NCBI GenBank assembly: GCA_950295325.1
Contig: OX485807.1
Coordinates: 15,157,001-15,221,000, forward strand
DNA: 64,000 nucleotides
Source of the DNA: Polytrichum commune
Taxonomy: Eukaryota > Streptophyta > Polytrichopsida > Polytrichales > Polytrichaceae
Direction of reading: 5' to 3'
A program made the translations under genes and the position numbers. The notes under the pieces were generated by a model that was given only the letters and a program-made list of their open reading frames with translations, made no database searches and had not been told where the DNA came from. Below, one piece after another: positions 24,545 to 36,845 of this stretch (position 1 is the stretch's first letter; each line of letters opens with the position of its first letter).

Positions 24545-25580
24545 TAAATAAATCTAAACATGTGCATGAAATCTGGACATAATGAGATTTTATATGTGCA
24601 CTTCTATTGGCAGACCCTATGATAGAAATAATTACAACTTCATTGGGAACCTAAATGATGTGTGTGGGTCATTATGAAATTAAACCCCCTATATACGAGA
24701 AGTTCATAGAGAAGACAAAAATGTATATGTACTAATGACATGCTAGAAGATAGACTCATGTGTTTATACAAAGCTTTTCACTTCAATATACATATACAAG
24801 ATATAAATCATAAATTAAATACACCTTTATTATATATGAAATCCACTAGTCTTTCACTTCCAATGAGAAAATCATTGAACATTTTTTTATCCATAGCATG
24901 CAACTCAATAATTGCATCAAATAAACAAAGACGAAGGCATAATAACTTGGCCATAATATGGAGAGCAAAACTCAAGGAAGCCCGTGAGCATTCCAAGAGC
25001 CTCTAGTTTGTAAAAATCCAAGACCTAAATGCAAGAGTATACATGGTAGTCATTGATGACTTTTACGTTAAGCTAATAGTGGATGAAAACGTGAATAAGA
25101 TGACATTAACACATCTATTTTCAAATTTTTCTCTAAACTTTATGACCCCTTTTTGTTCATCTAGCTTTACTTTAGATTATCAAATAGTTTTTTTGGATGT
25201 ATGCCCTAAAGAAAAGCAATATCTCTTCCATATGTATACTATCTATGCTAATGCCTAAAATAATATACCTTTTTACACTCACGTTAGTTCATACATGGTA
25301 TGAAGAGTCCACTCCCCCCCAGGTTGCATATCTTGTTGTATAACACGTGCTAGTTGCATGCACACTGTGATATTTGTCAGAAATTCATATCTTGAGGAAT
25401 TGTTTGACCATATTGCTTCTCAAAATATGTTTATTTGGGGTTTTCATCATATTCTTCTAGTTTCTTTCCCCAAAAAAATTATTTTGCAATGTACATGTTC
25501 CAATTGTGCAAAATTACTCTCAAATGTATTATTGATTCTAGATAGTCGTTGGACATCATATGTACTTAAATCCTAGTTTC
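24545..25580 (+). repeat. dispersed repeat R1, copy 2 with about 700 bp of extra DNA
   Basis: The ends match R1 copy 1 at 6345-6712: 24545-24643 matches its first part and 25340-25580 its second. The middle, about 24644-25339, is absent from copy 1 and is either an insertion here or a deletion there. No gene is recognised in it. Confidence 0.6.
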
Positions 25581-25828
25581 TTCATCAAAGTGAAGACTCA
25601 TGTGCTCATTAAGTGGTCAAATAGGTCCCTCCAATCATGTTGACTATTGAATCTAAAATGATTAACATATTTTGAACATGTAGTCCAATCTCTTTTTAAA
25701 TCACATGTCTTTTCGGTGTCCATTCTTAGATGCACCTCTAGCGACATACACGTTTGATTCAAGCACGTCTACCTTAATTTGCCAAACACTCATGATTCTA
25801 AACTTTGATGAATGTTGAAGTGGAGGCC

Positions 25829-25940
25829 ACACACATTCGACATCGCCGGTTTCAAAATGGAAATTTGGTAAGCCAAGGTAAAAGAACTTTGGCCTTGACA
25901 TGTGCCTAACTTCGAGGAGCTTAGTTTCAAGGTTGCTCCC
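25829..25940 (-). pseudogene. inverted fragment of a MULE/SWIM transposase-like gene
   Basis: Translated on the minus strand, this segment reads SNLETKLL, MSRPKFFYLGLPNFHFE and VECVWP, almost the same as the plus-strand segment at 26640-26752 (MSRPKFFYFGLPDSRFE). The two are arms of an inverted repeat about 700 bp apart, with miniature element A1 between them. It is too short to be a gene. Confidence 0.6.
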
Positions 25941-26056
25941 TTTTTTTCTTAATGGGTTGGAACCATCTTTTTTCAACTCTTATCAAAAACGAAGGTTTTA
26001 AGCCTTGCAAAACCGTTGTCTTGCGTCGGAGTTGAAAATGGACAATTCGTACCTAA

Positions 26057-26622
26057 GGGCCGCTTCACACTATGGCCGAAGGTCGAGAGGCCGTCGATTT
26101 CCACCAATCATGTTGCAAGAAACCAAGAATTCGGCCTCTCGACCCTTCACACTAAGGCCAAAGTCCAAAGGCCGTTGCAAGTTTAAATGCTTATTTTTTT
26201 ATGAAGGCAACATACTCTCGAAGGAAGTTTGGTTCGGATGGGAATGGAAACCCAAACTATGGTCAAGAGGCCGCCGGTATTTTTTCATAAAAAACTTAAT
26301 CATTGACAAGATCTTGGCTGTTAGATTGGAGAGGTTGTTTTGGGCAAGGAATAAAGTGGGATGCTCCTTTGGGTATGGACTTTGGGCTTGGCCTTTGGAG
26401 GGTTAACACTATGGCTGTCCAAGTCGAGAGGCCGTGGGAGTTCATGGCCAAAGGTTTGGACTTTGGGCTTGGCGTTTCGAGGCTTCACACTATGCCTGGC
26501 CAAAGGCTCCGATTCCTATATTTTATAGGTTATTTTCAGCCCATTTCTTTGGACTCTCAACAAAGTTTGGCCATTCAATCCCATAGCCTCTTGACTTGGA
26601 TGGCCATAGTGTGAAGCGGCCC
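26057..26622. mobile_element. PIF/Harbinger-like miniature element, copy A1
   Basis: A 566-bp element with perfect 21-bp terminal inverted repeats beginning GGGCCGCTTCACACTATG, flanked by the 3-bp direct repeat TAA (26054-26056 and 26623-26625). The interior is rich in CGAGAGGCC and AAAGGCC motifs and has no transposase. TAA target duplication and GGG-starting ends are typical of PIF/Harbinger-derived MITEs. It is the best preserved of five copies in the window. Confidence 0.85.
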
Positions 26623-26639
26623 TAATACAAGAGGGACCG

Positions 26640-27235
26640 ACCTTGAAACCAAGCTCCTCAAAATTACGCACATGTCAAGGCCAAAATTCTTTTACTTTGG
26701 CTTACCGGATTCCCGTTTTGAAAATGGCAATATCGAATGTGTGTGGCCTCTTCACATGAGTGGCTTGACGGCGTGCCACATTCCAAAGTTCTACACAACC
26801 CCCTCTCCTCTTCGGCGATGCGTCGTTAGTAGTATAAATTCAAATGCAACCATTGAATCCTACCACTCCAACTTTAAGAGCATTCTAAACTCTGCCAAGG
26901 AGATGTTTGTGGGTAGGCGTATGAATTGACTTATTTATCATCTAATGGGTGACATTTTGACTCGTTATTGGTACAATATCAAATGCAAAGCATACAAATT
27001 CATACTCAACAGAAAAAAAGAGGGTATGGTTACATTGACAATTATAAGAGCCAACAAAATACCCAACACAAGCGTCTTGATTTGTATAGACGAGGATGTT
27101 GCATATGTTGGGTTTGTAAACAACCGCCCGAAGGTATGGACCATCAAATGTCCAGACTTTGAATGGGTACAATGCAACTGCCCTATCGTCAAAGAAGGCA
27201 TGATTTGCAAACATACCGTAATAATATTCTTCTAG
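26640..27235 (+). pseudogene. MULE-type transposase remnant with SWIM zinc finger
   Basis: One reading frame gives MSRPKFFYFGLPDSRFEN, then ATIESYHSNFKSILNSAKEM (a typical stretch C-terminal to the MULE catalytic domain). After an in-frame TGA at 26927-26929 the same frame continues with LIYHLMGDILTRYW, DEDVAYVGFVNNRPKVW and the SWIM motif CNC...CKH. The stop stands where related proteins, as I remember them, have tryptophan. The frame ends soon after CKHTV at 27235, and the catalytic DDE part is missing or lies beyond the inverted repeat. Transposons encode such proteins; this copy cannot be functional as read. Confidence 0.75.
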
Positions 27236-28528
27236 CTAATTCTTCTAGCTAATTTATTTTTTGTTTGAACAATCAATTCTTTAATATTTTCATTGTTTAC
27301 AATATATAAATTATACAATACTTTGTAAATTGCTACAATATCGGAATTTTTCTTGAAAGGTACTTGGATTGTTTGATTCTCAACTTCCATCTACCCTTGA
27401 AAATCCTAAGTGTCATTTTCACACACATTCTGGTTGAAAACTGGATAAAATTCCAATTTTGTTCTTCATCGAATAATTCAACTATTTTTTTTAAGTAGAT
27501 GGTACAACCAAGGCCTCACCGGATACGCAACGTTTCTTATAAATTTACAAGTTTGAAATTTGTTTTCTATGTATGCACGTCCAATCCTTGTAACCTTAAA
27601 AATAGCCAAATCGTGAAGACAACCTGTCCTTTCAAATTCATAATCCCAAAACATATAATTTGATGTGCAAATTTCTTGTAAAATTGTTCAATGGAAAGAC
27701 TTCATACAATAGTAATCTTCTCCGTCAACTACTGGAGCTAAAACATAAATATGTGACCCATTTAGCGACCCAATTATCGCCCCTATAATGTAAGGTGTAC
27801 CATGCAACTGTTCAAACCTTGAAGCTAAAATCTTAAACTGAGATTCACTTGGAGTTTGTACAAAAAATGGTTGAAAATATTTTCTAACAGCTATTCAAAA
27901 TTCATTTATTACTTTTGACAATGTACTCATGTGAATTCCATACAAATCTCCTATACATTGCAATTTATCACCACTACCCAACCTATGCAATGCATTGCTA
28001 CCCTCTCTTGCACTGACACAATTATCCTAAAACGAGTATCCTCTTTCTTCAAATACGGGTCCAATCTCTCACATAAAAATCTAAGTATAATGTGTTTCAC
28101 CCGAGTTCTTTTTCTAAACTTATTCTACGTACACGAACCCAACAACAAATGGTCTTCAAATCTGCACATCTCTTTTTGCCTTCATATGCTCATACCTCTA
28201 TGCCCCATAATTGCAAACTTCTCCCAATCTCCTTGCAAAAATAATGTTTGAATGTCTGCAACATGCTTCACAAGCATGTTTAAAAACATGTGTAATCCTA
28301 ATAACAAAACAAGGCCCCGGGCCTCCTCCTCTCCTCCATTGCAACCATGCTTGCTGAAATTTAAGGTGAAAATAAACAAAAACAAGAAGTGAAGCCAAGA
28401 AAATGGTCAAACTTAATATATATTTTTTTCAAAACTATCTATTTTAAACATGTATTAATTTTTTTAACACATTCACTTTTTGGTGCATGATCATTCTTCT
28501 TTGTCCACGTTCGGGTTACATGTAGTGA
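27236..28528. other. gene-free DNA
   Basis: A/T-rich DNA with no recognised gene. A 106-codon open frame at 27931-28251 has no recognisable features and is probably chance. Confidence 0.4.
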
Positions 28529-28641
28529 GGGCCCAAAAGCTTTGTAAATTGGGTTTTTAAAGAAGTCGGACCATGAAAAAGACCATGAAAAAAGGCCATC
28601 TTCCATGGTCCGACTTCATGGTCCACGATGTAAAGCGGCCC
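28529..28641. mobile_element. tiny PIF/Harbinger-like element, copy A5
   Basis: A 113-bp element between two copies of TGA (28526-28528 and 28642-28644), with GGGCC/GGCCC ends. An internal perfect 14-bp inverted repeat, GAAGTCGGACCATG at 28562-28575 and its complement at 28604-28617, makes a hairpin. The right end, TAAAGCGGCCC, matches the family of A1-A4. Confidence 0.65.
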
Positions 28642-29470
28642 TGAGTGGGACCAAGGATGGAGAAGGTACACGAGCTTCGAGGGACAAGGCCCGCACAAGA
28701 CTCGTGGGAGGCCGCAATTGCATGCTTCCCAATCCTCCGAATCTCCCGCACCGCACCTCGCATCGCTCATCAAATCCACATCATCACACAGACATTCAGA
28801 ACGACTTAGCCTTCCACTTCCCACCACTTGCTTGCTGCCACATCGTGGGAAATCTGGAATGCCAGCTATCTTAACTTTTAACTTAACTTATTAACTTGGC
28901 ACCACTTCTAAACCTCACCACCATCCCACTCGTCGACGCGCAATTCCCTCCCATACTTACATAGCACGTACCCTGAGGCAGCCAGGCACGGCCAGCAATG
29001 ATGTCGGTTTAGAGACAGGATCATCGTGGTTTCTTTAGTTTCGATTCCAAGAGGAATCACAACTTGAAGCCAGTGGGGTTTTAGGTTTACAGGTTCTGTA
29101 AGTAATTACGGGTTGGGTTTGGCAAGGGATTCATGAGGATTGAATGGAGCTGGCAGGAATGATGATCATGGGGATGTCAGTTTCTTTGTTTCCATGCGAA
29201 TGGTGAACTTTTGAACTTAGTTAGTTAGCTGTGGGGTTAGGTTTGCAAGTTTTGTAAGTATGGGCTTGGCAGGGGTGAGGGGTGAATGGCGTGGGTTAAG
29301 TGGATGATGGGGCGGGATGGCAAATTTGATAGGAGAGTAGGCTTCGGGATGAGGAGGAATGTGTGGTGCTGGTGTGCTCCAGATGTGCAAGGAGGTGATG
29401 GGATGCGTTAGGAATTGCTGTTAGGTGGGTCGTCATTCATGGGGTTGGTTAGGGGGAGTGGTGGATAGCT
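28642..29470 (+). promoter_or_regulatory. upstream region of the small membrane-protein gene
   Basis: No gene is seen. The last 500 bp are G-rich on the plus strand, with repeated GGGTTTGGCAAG/GGGCTTGGCAGG-like text, which may be the promoter and leader of the gene at 29471. No TATA box can be assigned with confidence. Confidence 0.3.
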
Positions 29471-32174
29471 ATGGAATTGGGGAAGCTGGGGGGCCGAAGG
29501 GGATGGAGTGATGTATGCCAGGCAAAGGGGGGAGGAGGAGGAGGTAAATGCAGATACAAATACAGCTGGGCCGTGAAGCTGCTGCTGGCTTGCTGTGCGG
29601 CGCTCTTCCTATTGTCGCCCGCTTTAACTCGTCGCCTACCCTTGGCCACGAATGGTATGTTTTCACTATGACGGTTGTTGTGGTTGTGGATGTGGTTAAC
29701 CACATTAATCAACCATAAGTACGTTTTTAATTTTTTTAATTTCCTTTCCTTTAAGTTTTATTATAAGTCACACTCGTCTTGTGCGAATCCCTTGTGGTTG
29801 TGGTCGTGGTCGATGGTGGGGTCGGTATTCTAAATCATCACAACATTTCATGGGTTGAGATCTTGGACTCGAGAAGAAATTAATATGATTGTTATCCTTC
29901 TTAACCTTTCTTAAAGTGGTTGTGTCCTCAACTTTCTCTCCGGACCTTGGGCTTGAAGCACTCTAATCTCTAATGGTGCCACATGAGCATGGACAACCAT
30001 CCTAAGGTGGTTAAGCATGAACATGAACAACTATCCTAAGCCGGCTAACCACGTGGAGTAGTGGGCTTGATGTGGGTAGGTTGTAGTGGTGGTTGTGATT
30101 AGCATTTATTATGCCTTTTCAATGGACATAGAAGCAACGAAAGTAAACCACGATCACAACCACCCCTATTGTTAACGACTCTTCATGCATGTGTTCTTGA
30201 AGACTGCGGAACCTTGTAAGAGAGAAACCTCGAAGCATTGGCGAAGTTGTGGCTCTTTGTTGATTGACGGATTAGTCCTGATTAGTCCTGATTAGATCAG
30301 CAGAAGTCGCCATGGCAGGCTCCCGGGAACTATGTGGATTTCAGGAAACCAAATTTGGAAATCCACCAATTGTTTTGGAGGTGTAACATAAGAAATTTGC
30401 TTGCCCTTCTATGTCACAAGATGTTCTGTTCGTATGTAATAAAGCACTTTTGTATCGAGCTTTCATATGGCCATGTCTTCATGACATAAGTTGCAATAAG
30501 CTCCTAGAGGTTTTGACGCCCTGGACGTAGTTGGGGTTGTTGAATTGTGACTAGTAGTAAAATCTGCGACTCATGGACAGATGATTTGTTGTAAAATATT
30601 CTAGCGCCTCTCTTTAATCGGGGCTCTGCTGTATCGAGGTTTCGAATGGCTATACCTGCCCTTACTTTGAGAGCTGTAGTCAGGCAGTTTGCATCAACCG
30701 GTTTCTCCTGCTTTTGAAGTCAATCATCAAGACTGTGGCCAGACTATGGTATCTCAGTCGGCACAAACTGTTTTAGAGGGTTGCATCTTGCTGACATTGT
30801 GGATGACATAAGTTACGACAAGCCCCTAGAGATTTTGGTGCCCTGGACACTTGTGGAAGTTAGGGTTGTTGAACGAGGGATTGGCAGTGAAATTTGCGAC
30901 TTATGGACAAATGATTGATTCTTGCAAAAGCTTCTATTGTCTGTGTAGAATAAGCTGACTTCTGTAAAAAAACTTGAGGCGTTTAAGTATATCTGATGTT
31001 GGATGCTCGGCTTTATGATGCACAATAAATGACCGAGATAGTTTGGATTTGGTGGTCTGACAGGTTGTTTTGCATTTTCTGTTTCATTCCTCGTCATCGA
31101 GAACTGGCTCAGTGACATTGTTATGTGTTGTCCAGTAACTACTTATTGCTTGAAGTTTCTTGATTTGAGGCTTGTGTTTTGCTTCCTATAAAGGTATTCC
31201 AATAATGGGATGATCGAAACAAAGGTGTTAATCTGTTCCGACTAAATTAACATAGATTTACAGCTCATACATTTTAGGTGACCTATTTAGAAGGCTTAAA
31301 TTTCAAGATGTGAATATTTGTCTCGTGAACCTCTTATGACGAAACTGTTGAGATGAGACTGTTCAGACTTATATCACAAGTAGTAACCAGAAACTTGCAG
31401 GAGAGGAGACCTTAGTGTGCCTGACCTTTGAAAGCAGAGGGCCATTTTTGCTAATGTCTCCTAACCAATGAACAGGATACATTTAGTTCATGACATGATG
31501 ATACTCTGAGGCTTACTTGTGAATAGGTAATCTTTGTCATCCTCTTTATGTCACTGCCTGATAGCAATTCTCGTGAACATTTTGACTAAAGGGTCTGCAA
31601 ACTTCAGTCTAAATCCTGGATTTTTGTAAAGATAAGTTTATTGGCCTTTTTACTGATTTTGTGTCCCTCTTTATTTGTTACAGAGTCTAGAAGCTTCTTG
31701 GGACGGAGCTCACTACAGCCAAGGGGCACTGCAACTCAAAATACACATGTCGAGGTGCAGCTCGAAACATATCAGTATTTTTTACTACTGCTTTGAAGTG
31801 CCCTCTCAAAAGACGCAGAGGGGGAGAGATATTCCTACATTCCCTCATGCAAAGATTGGAATTTGAATTGCGCAGTAGTTGTCATCAAGAATAGGAAGTT
31901 ATCAGATTTATGTGGTTTGTTCGTTGATGGGATGTCATTATGAATGCAGAGGAGTGAAGCTTATGGGCGGATTCTAGTAGAAGTGGAGTCGAAGGAAGAT
32001 GAGTCAGATGATAGTGATGATGGCACTGATTACTCAAATCCAACTCATAATCACAGTGGAGCATTTGATGAGCCGATTGCAAGAGCTCAGATGCGCTATG
32101 GGCAAAATAGTTATCCACAAAAGTTCTCCCAGTACACTGCACATTATGAACACAGGCGACCAAGTGCAAAGTAG
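29471..32174 (+). CDS. probable small single-pass membrane protein, unrecognised (3 exons)
   Basis: I do not recognise this protein. Proposed exons are 29471-29654, 31684-31754 and 31950-32174; phases agree and the borders are GT/AG, giving 159 residues. The N-terminal part has a glycine run and basic residues (KGGGGGGKCRYKYS). A hydrophobic helix AVKLLLACCAALFLLSPAL follows (about residues 33-51), ended by TRR, as in a signal anchor. The C-terminal exon is strongly acidic (VEVESKEDESDDSDDGTDY) and then tyrosine- and histidine-rich (QKFSQYTAHYEHRRPSAK). The acidic exon is the best supported. An alternative exon 2 donor at 31779 would need a different exon 3 acceptor. Intron 1 is about 2 kb and contains a duplicated segment. 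It could be a Golgi or ER type II membrane protein; that is inference from topology only. Confidence 0.45.
30480..30914 (+). repeat. direct duplication inside intron 1 of the small membrane-protein gene
   Basis: Segments 30480-30590 and 30801-30914 are direct copies: GATGACATAAGTT, CCCCTAGAG-TTTTG, GCCCTGGAC, GGGTTGTTGAA and TCATGGACAGATGATT-like text occur in the same order in both. Related text before each (TATCGAG-TTTC and TGGC-AT) suggests the duplicated unit is about 320 bp. Confidence 0.65.
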
Positions 32175-34479
32175 TTGTCTTTGGTGGTGTACTTTTGTCC
32201 ACACCACTATGATTTTACATTAGTACTTGAAAGAGGACTTTTTCATTATTTGGTAACCTTCAGGATCATCACACAGTTTGAAAGAGGGAAGCTTCTGTTG
32301 CCAAGGAGACAATCCTTTTTGAAAGTAGAAGACATTCACTCTAAGCTTGTCTTGGAGGATTTAAGCTTCATGATTGGATGTGGTAAGTTCACATCCGTGT
32401 GTATGTCAGGATGAGCCTAATATTCCTAGGAGCGTTCCTGTGTATAATAATCTCAGCATTATAGATTTAGGCTAGGTTATTCTCCTGCATAAAGTGTGCC
32501 TATATTTAAAGGCTTACCGGTGCAGGTTAGTTCTCCAGTTCAGTGAAATGTTTCACATCCTGTGAATATAAGGTGATCCCTTTAATGACCTGTTGGAGAA
32601 GATGGAAGTCATACCTGTGCATTTTGGAGCTTCAAGTAAATTTGAAGTAGCGGGTGTTCGGAGATGCTTCGCCAAATAGCTTCAAAGTCAACAATTGCTT
32701 AGGATTTTATCATTAGTTTATTCTGTCGAGGACTGCATAAGAGGGGGATCTGAAATGGTCTCTCATGTTGACATTCAAGAATTCAGAGCCAGAATGTGTA
32801 CCTTCTTTCCAATAATGCAAAAGGCGTGAAAAGTTGATAACACTTCACCCTGTGTGTACTGGACAGGTCTGATCAAGCATCTGTAAGAAGATTATTGGAA
32901 TGTGTTGTTGCTCTTTAAATTTTATTGAGTAAGGGCTTAGTATGAGAGGCTGGTGGCAAGAGGACGAGATGGGTACTTTGTGCATGTCAACGGAATGAGA
33001 AGTTGCGTTCAACAACACTTCATTCTTAGAAATTGTCTAGAACGTAATCCTTCAAGAGTGTGAGTGGATTTTAAAAGTGTCAAATCAACTGGAAGTTGTG
33101 GCTTCCTTTCCAAACCTTTGAAAAACATGTTTTTGTTGAATAAATAGTAGTTCGGATACTTCATGCTAACTGTTTTCTAATGTCTGGAACCACATAGGAA
33201 AGATGAAAGAGCAGACGTGATTCCCCTCTGAGAAATTTCAGCTGCTAATTAACTTTTTGAAACCAGTTTCAATGAACTCATTCAGAATAATCCAACCTCA
33301 TGTGGGGTGCTTTCAAGATATGGTTTCTCCACATTGTTCTCATATCCTCTTGAGTTCCCAGTAACAACTGAACTATGTGGCAATGGTTGGTCGATGGTGA
33401 TTTCTACTTGATTGAAAGTTTTAAACGAACCAACGGGGAGTTATCTATATCTAGTACCAAGGAACAATTAATCCTAAGCAATTAGACCTCCTGATTCCTG
33501 GAACCCATTGTTGTAGACTAATAACTGTACAAATTGAATTGAACCGCACAGTGCTCTGACTACTTACCCTCAATCCAAGTGAAAATTTGAAGGTTGTCTG
33601 AACTTCATGAAGAGTGGATGAAGAAACCTGAAGATTGTCATGAACTGAATTTCCTGGAGAATAATGATGAGCTGCTGAGGATCCCAAACAATTTCATCCA
33701 AAGCATCCAGTCCAATCCAAGAAATCCTGCTTATCGTTTGATGGCTCCATCATTAGCATGCTATGAATAGAAGTCAGGTCACTGGTGCGGTACTGCAAAC
33801 AATTGAGTTCCGCATCAACTACCTCAAATTTTCTTCACAGATTCTTGTTGTCTCCGCATGATGGACACACGCATGATTACCGTACTCCTAGAGCCGGTCA
33901 AGTTAGGTGCCTCCCTTGCCTTCTGAAAGGTTAATTTGTCCTGGTGTTTTTGAAAGACCTGGCAAGTGTAATATAATGGTGTTGCAGTAGTCCAATAGCT
34001 AGTATTATATCTCATTCCCCCTAACTTACTACTTTGAGTTTGGAATTCTGCTGTGCAAATTATTCCCTGGATGATTAGGTCCACTGAATGTGTAATTCCG
34101 TCATTACACCTATCTGTAGGTTTGTTCCATTTGGTTTGATGTTGTGGAATGTGAATACACAAACCAGAGGTTATGGCTTAGCCCGGGATTGTTTCTTGGT
34201 TTTATCTGGACGAAACTGCTGTTATGACTCTTAATCGAGGTTTTGAGGGTTTTCTTTCTTCTTCTTTTTAATCAACAGCGATCACCGCTTGAGACGGGAG
34301 ATGTGCACAATGCACATACTCATGTCTGTCCTCATGTACTTCATCGCTATCTACGTGCCAGGATTTCACCAGTTCTGTAACGAGTCTGCTTTCCCTTGTT
34401 TCTTGCAATGATGTCGTCTCTCAGCTCTCTCTTACCGTTATTCTTTTCACTGTCAGCGACGTAGTAGCATTTTGCACAC
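32175..34479. other. 3' flank of the small gene, then gene-free DNA
   Basis: No coding gene is recognised. The first 200-400 bp may be the 3' untranslated region of the upstream gene. The minus-strand open frames at 33451-33687 and 33824-34162 show no recognisable protein. Confidence 0.35.
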
Positions 34480-35550
34480 CAATGTGGGATTCTCAAATTC
34501 TCTCCTCTTCTCTTTTTATTTTGACATAGACTTAGCTCTAATCGGCTCACTGTTACCCTTCTTCTTCTTCATCTTCAAGTGACTCAGTGTAAACTGTTTC
34601 TGTTTACCATCATTCATCTGTTTCGTAATGAGTCCACCCATAAATTTTGTTGTTATCTCTTTAAGTTCATGTTTACTCTAACATTCCAATTGAGACACAA
34701 GGTGATCCACTCCGCACGGATCTTGACTTACATCTGCCTCTCCATTTCATACACTTCCACCCCTGTTTTCTGGGGTTCCTTTCCTGTCTCCCTTCTTCTT
34801 CTTTTCAGATCCACCACTAAGTTTATCTCCAGCTTCTTATGAGAAAGCAGTTTTCCCTGTCCTTAGAATGAGGGAGGCAATCTCTTGAACATCATCATTA
34901 GGCTCAGTTTTTGGAATATATTTCATTTGCAGACGCAAATAATTGCTCTCTCGTCTCACTGTTCACCGGTCGAAGTGCTGCAAACTTGGAGGTATACATT
35001 GGCGCATTTGGTCTGCACATTTTGTAGAAACTTACCTGCCTGTTCCTTTGGTTGCTTCTTCTGTTTATGGCTGACTCATCATCTTCCTGTTGCAATCAAA
35101 CAAATGCTCACTCTCTCTCCAAGGTTGCAAAAACTTTATTGCAGCTTGGAATCTTCTCTTACCTTTTGCAATTTGCATGCAACAGCAGCCTCTGGGTGTG
35201 ACCAATATGTCGCATCAGCATGAGAAGAAGAACCAGGAGAGCGCCAATGCTAGTTTTTTGGGAGGAGGTTGGTGATGGCGGCGATGGATAAGGTGGGTTG
35301 AGTCCGTTGTAGGTAGGTAGTTTGCAAAATTTGCCAAAACTTTATTGCAGCTTGGAGTCTTCTCTTACCTTTTGCAATTTGGATGCAACAGCAGCCTCTG
35401 AGTGTGACCAATATGTTGCATCAGCATGAGAAGGAAGAACCGGAAGAGCGCCAATGTTAGTTTTTCGGGAGGAGGTTGGTGATGGTGGCGATGGATAACG
35501 TGGGTTGAGTCCGTTGTAGGTATGTATTTTGCGAAAGTTGGGGTTGATGT
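34480..35550 (+). pseudogene. duplicated leader and two broken copies of the pectin acetylesterase first exon
   Basis: From 34480 the DNA is collinear with 36968-37860, the leader of the real gene (CTCTAATCGGCTCACTGT, then TCCAATT and GTCTCCCTTCT, then GCAGCTTGGA and CCTTTTGCAATTTG). The first broken exon starts at ATG 35207 with MSHQHEKKNQESAN and stops at 35273-35275 after 22 codons. A tandem second copy starts at ATG 35413 (MLHQHEKEEPEE) and stops after 14 codons. The real exon reads [14 protein letters not shown] and continues open. Both copies lack the membrane segment and the rest of the gene. Confidence 0.7.
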
Positions 35551-36189
35551 GGTCATACTCAAGGTAGAAATGGATCTGGAATTTTGAGTTACAATGGAGG
35601 GGTAATTCTTGATGATGTCACTTCGGGTGAAGTGAGCAGGGCGCCCAATTCTTGAGGGTTGTTTCAGAGATAGAGCATTTGCTTGCTCTATCTAGTGTCG
35701 AGGTTTCATCAAATTCCGTTTTGGTGGGAGATAAGTTTTGGGTATTAGCTCATTGTATGTAAGCAAAGACCGCATACCTGTTGTGTCGATTTGCTGCGAA
35801 ATGGCCACAGAACAATACGTAACATTGCTATCCGAAGCAGTTGTCCGGTCTGTCCAATGCTGTTAGTGAAGTTGTTGCGGTCGGTAGTGCATATGACACT
35901 GCAGCTACACATGTATGCATGGGTTTCCTATTTGGAAGGATACAAGCATCTTCAGAAAGATCCATTACTTCGGTGATTGGATGTGTTCTGAACAGGATAA
36001 CAATAAAATGTTACAATTAGGTCTTACCCATCATGTGACTTGCTGGATGTGACCACCTGCATACTGTCAGGAGCATAGTTCCACGCTCCTGAGAACCCTA
36101 AACCAAAATCTATATATGTCCCTGACTATAGTATATGTTACACTTTCTCAAACCTTCGCCCGCAGGCAGGCCCATTCCTAGTACTCTTA

Positions 36190-36845
36190 CACTGATCTAT
36201 CTCTCTACAAGTTTCCTACAAGTTTCCTTAAATTTGTGACATTCCAATCGAATTTTTCAACCTCTTGATATTTAAGGCTCAGAGTTTCATAGATGTAGCC
36301 TTGAAATTTAGGATTCGACATCTATCAGTGGAAGCGCAGAAGACCATCAATGTCTGTAAGATTATGTTACATTTCTTCATCTTTGCTCAGGCTGCAGTCT
36401 CACTTCCACTTCTCTTACACTGATCTATCTATCTACAGGTATCTACAAGCTTTGATACACTTGGCTTGAGTAATTGACACATTCTGGTCGAGTTTGATGG
36501 TGCTAGTAACCTGTGTTCACCTGCCTGAGCTGTGGTGCTTATTGGGACCTCTTAGGCTCTGAATTTCACAGATTTGGTCCTTGGAATTTCAGTTTAGACG
36601 TCAATAAGTGAAGGCCCACAAGACCATCAATGTCTGTAAGTTTGTTGCATTGCAGGCCGTGAAATCTCTAATTGACACACTCCAGTAGAATTTAACGGTG
36701 TTAGTAAACTGTGTTCACCTGCCTGGGCTGTGGTGCTTGTGGAGACTTTTTAATGTTCTGAATTTTACAGACGTGGTGTTGAAATTTAGTTTTGGGCATC
36801 AATAAGTGAAAGCACATAAGCCTATCAATAATGTCTGAGATTATT
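36190..36845 (+). repeat. about 200-bp unit repeated three times
   Basis: Three successive units (about 36190-36360, 36410-36640 and 36655-36845) share CAATAAGTGAA/CTATCAGTGGAA, AGACCATCAATGTCTGTAAG, TTGACACA-TC, GTGTTCACCTGCCTG-GCTGTGGTGCTT and CTGAATTT-ACAGA in the same order. Divergence is substantial. They lie in the leader region of the pectin acetylesterase gene. Confidence 0.65.
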
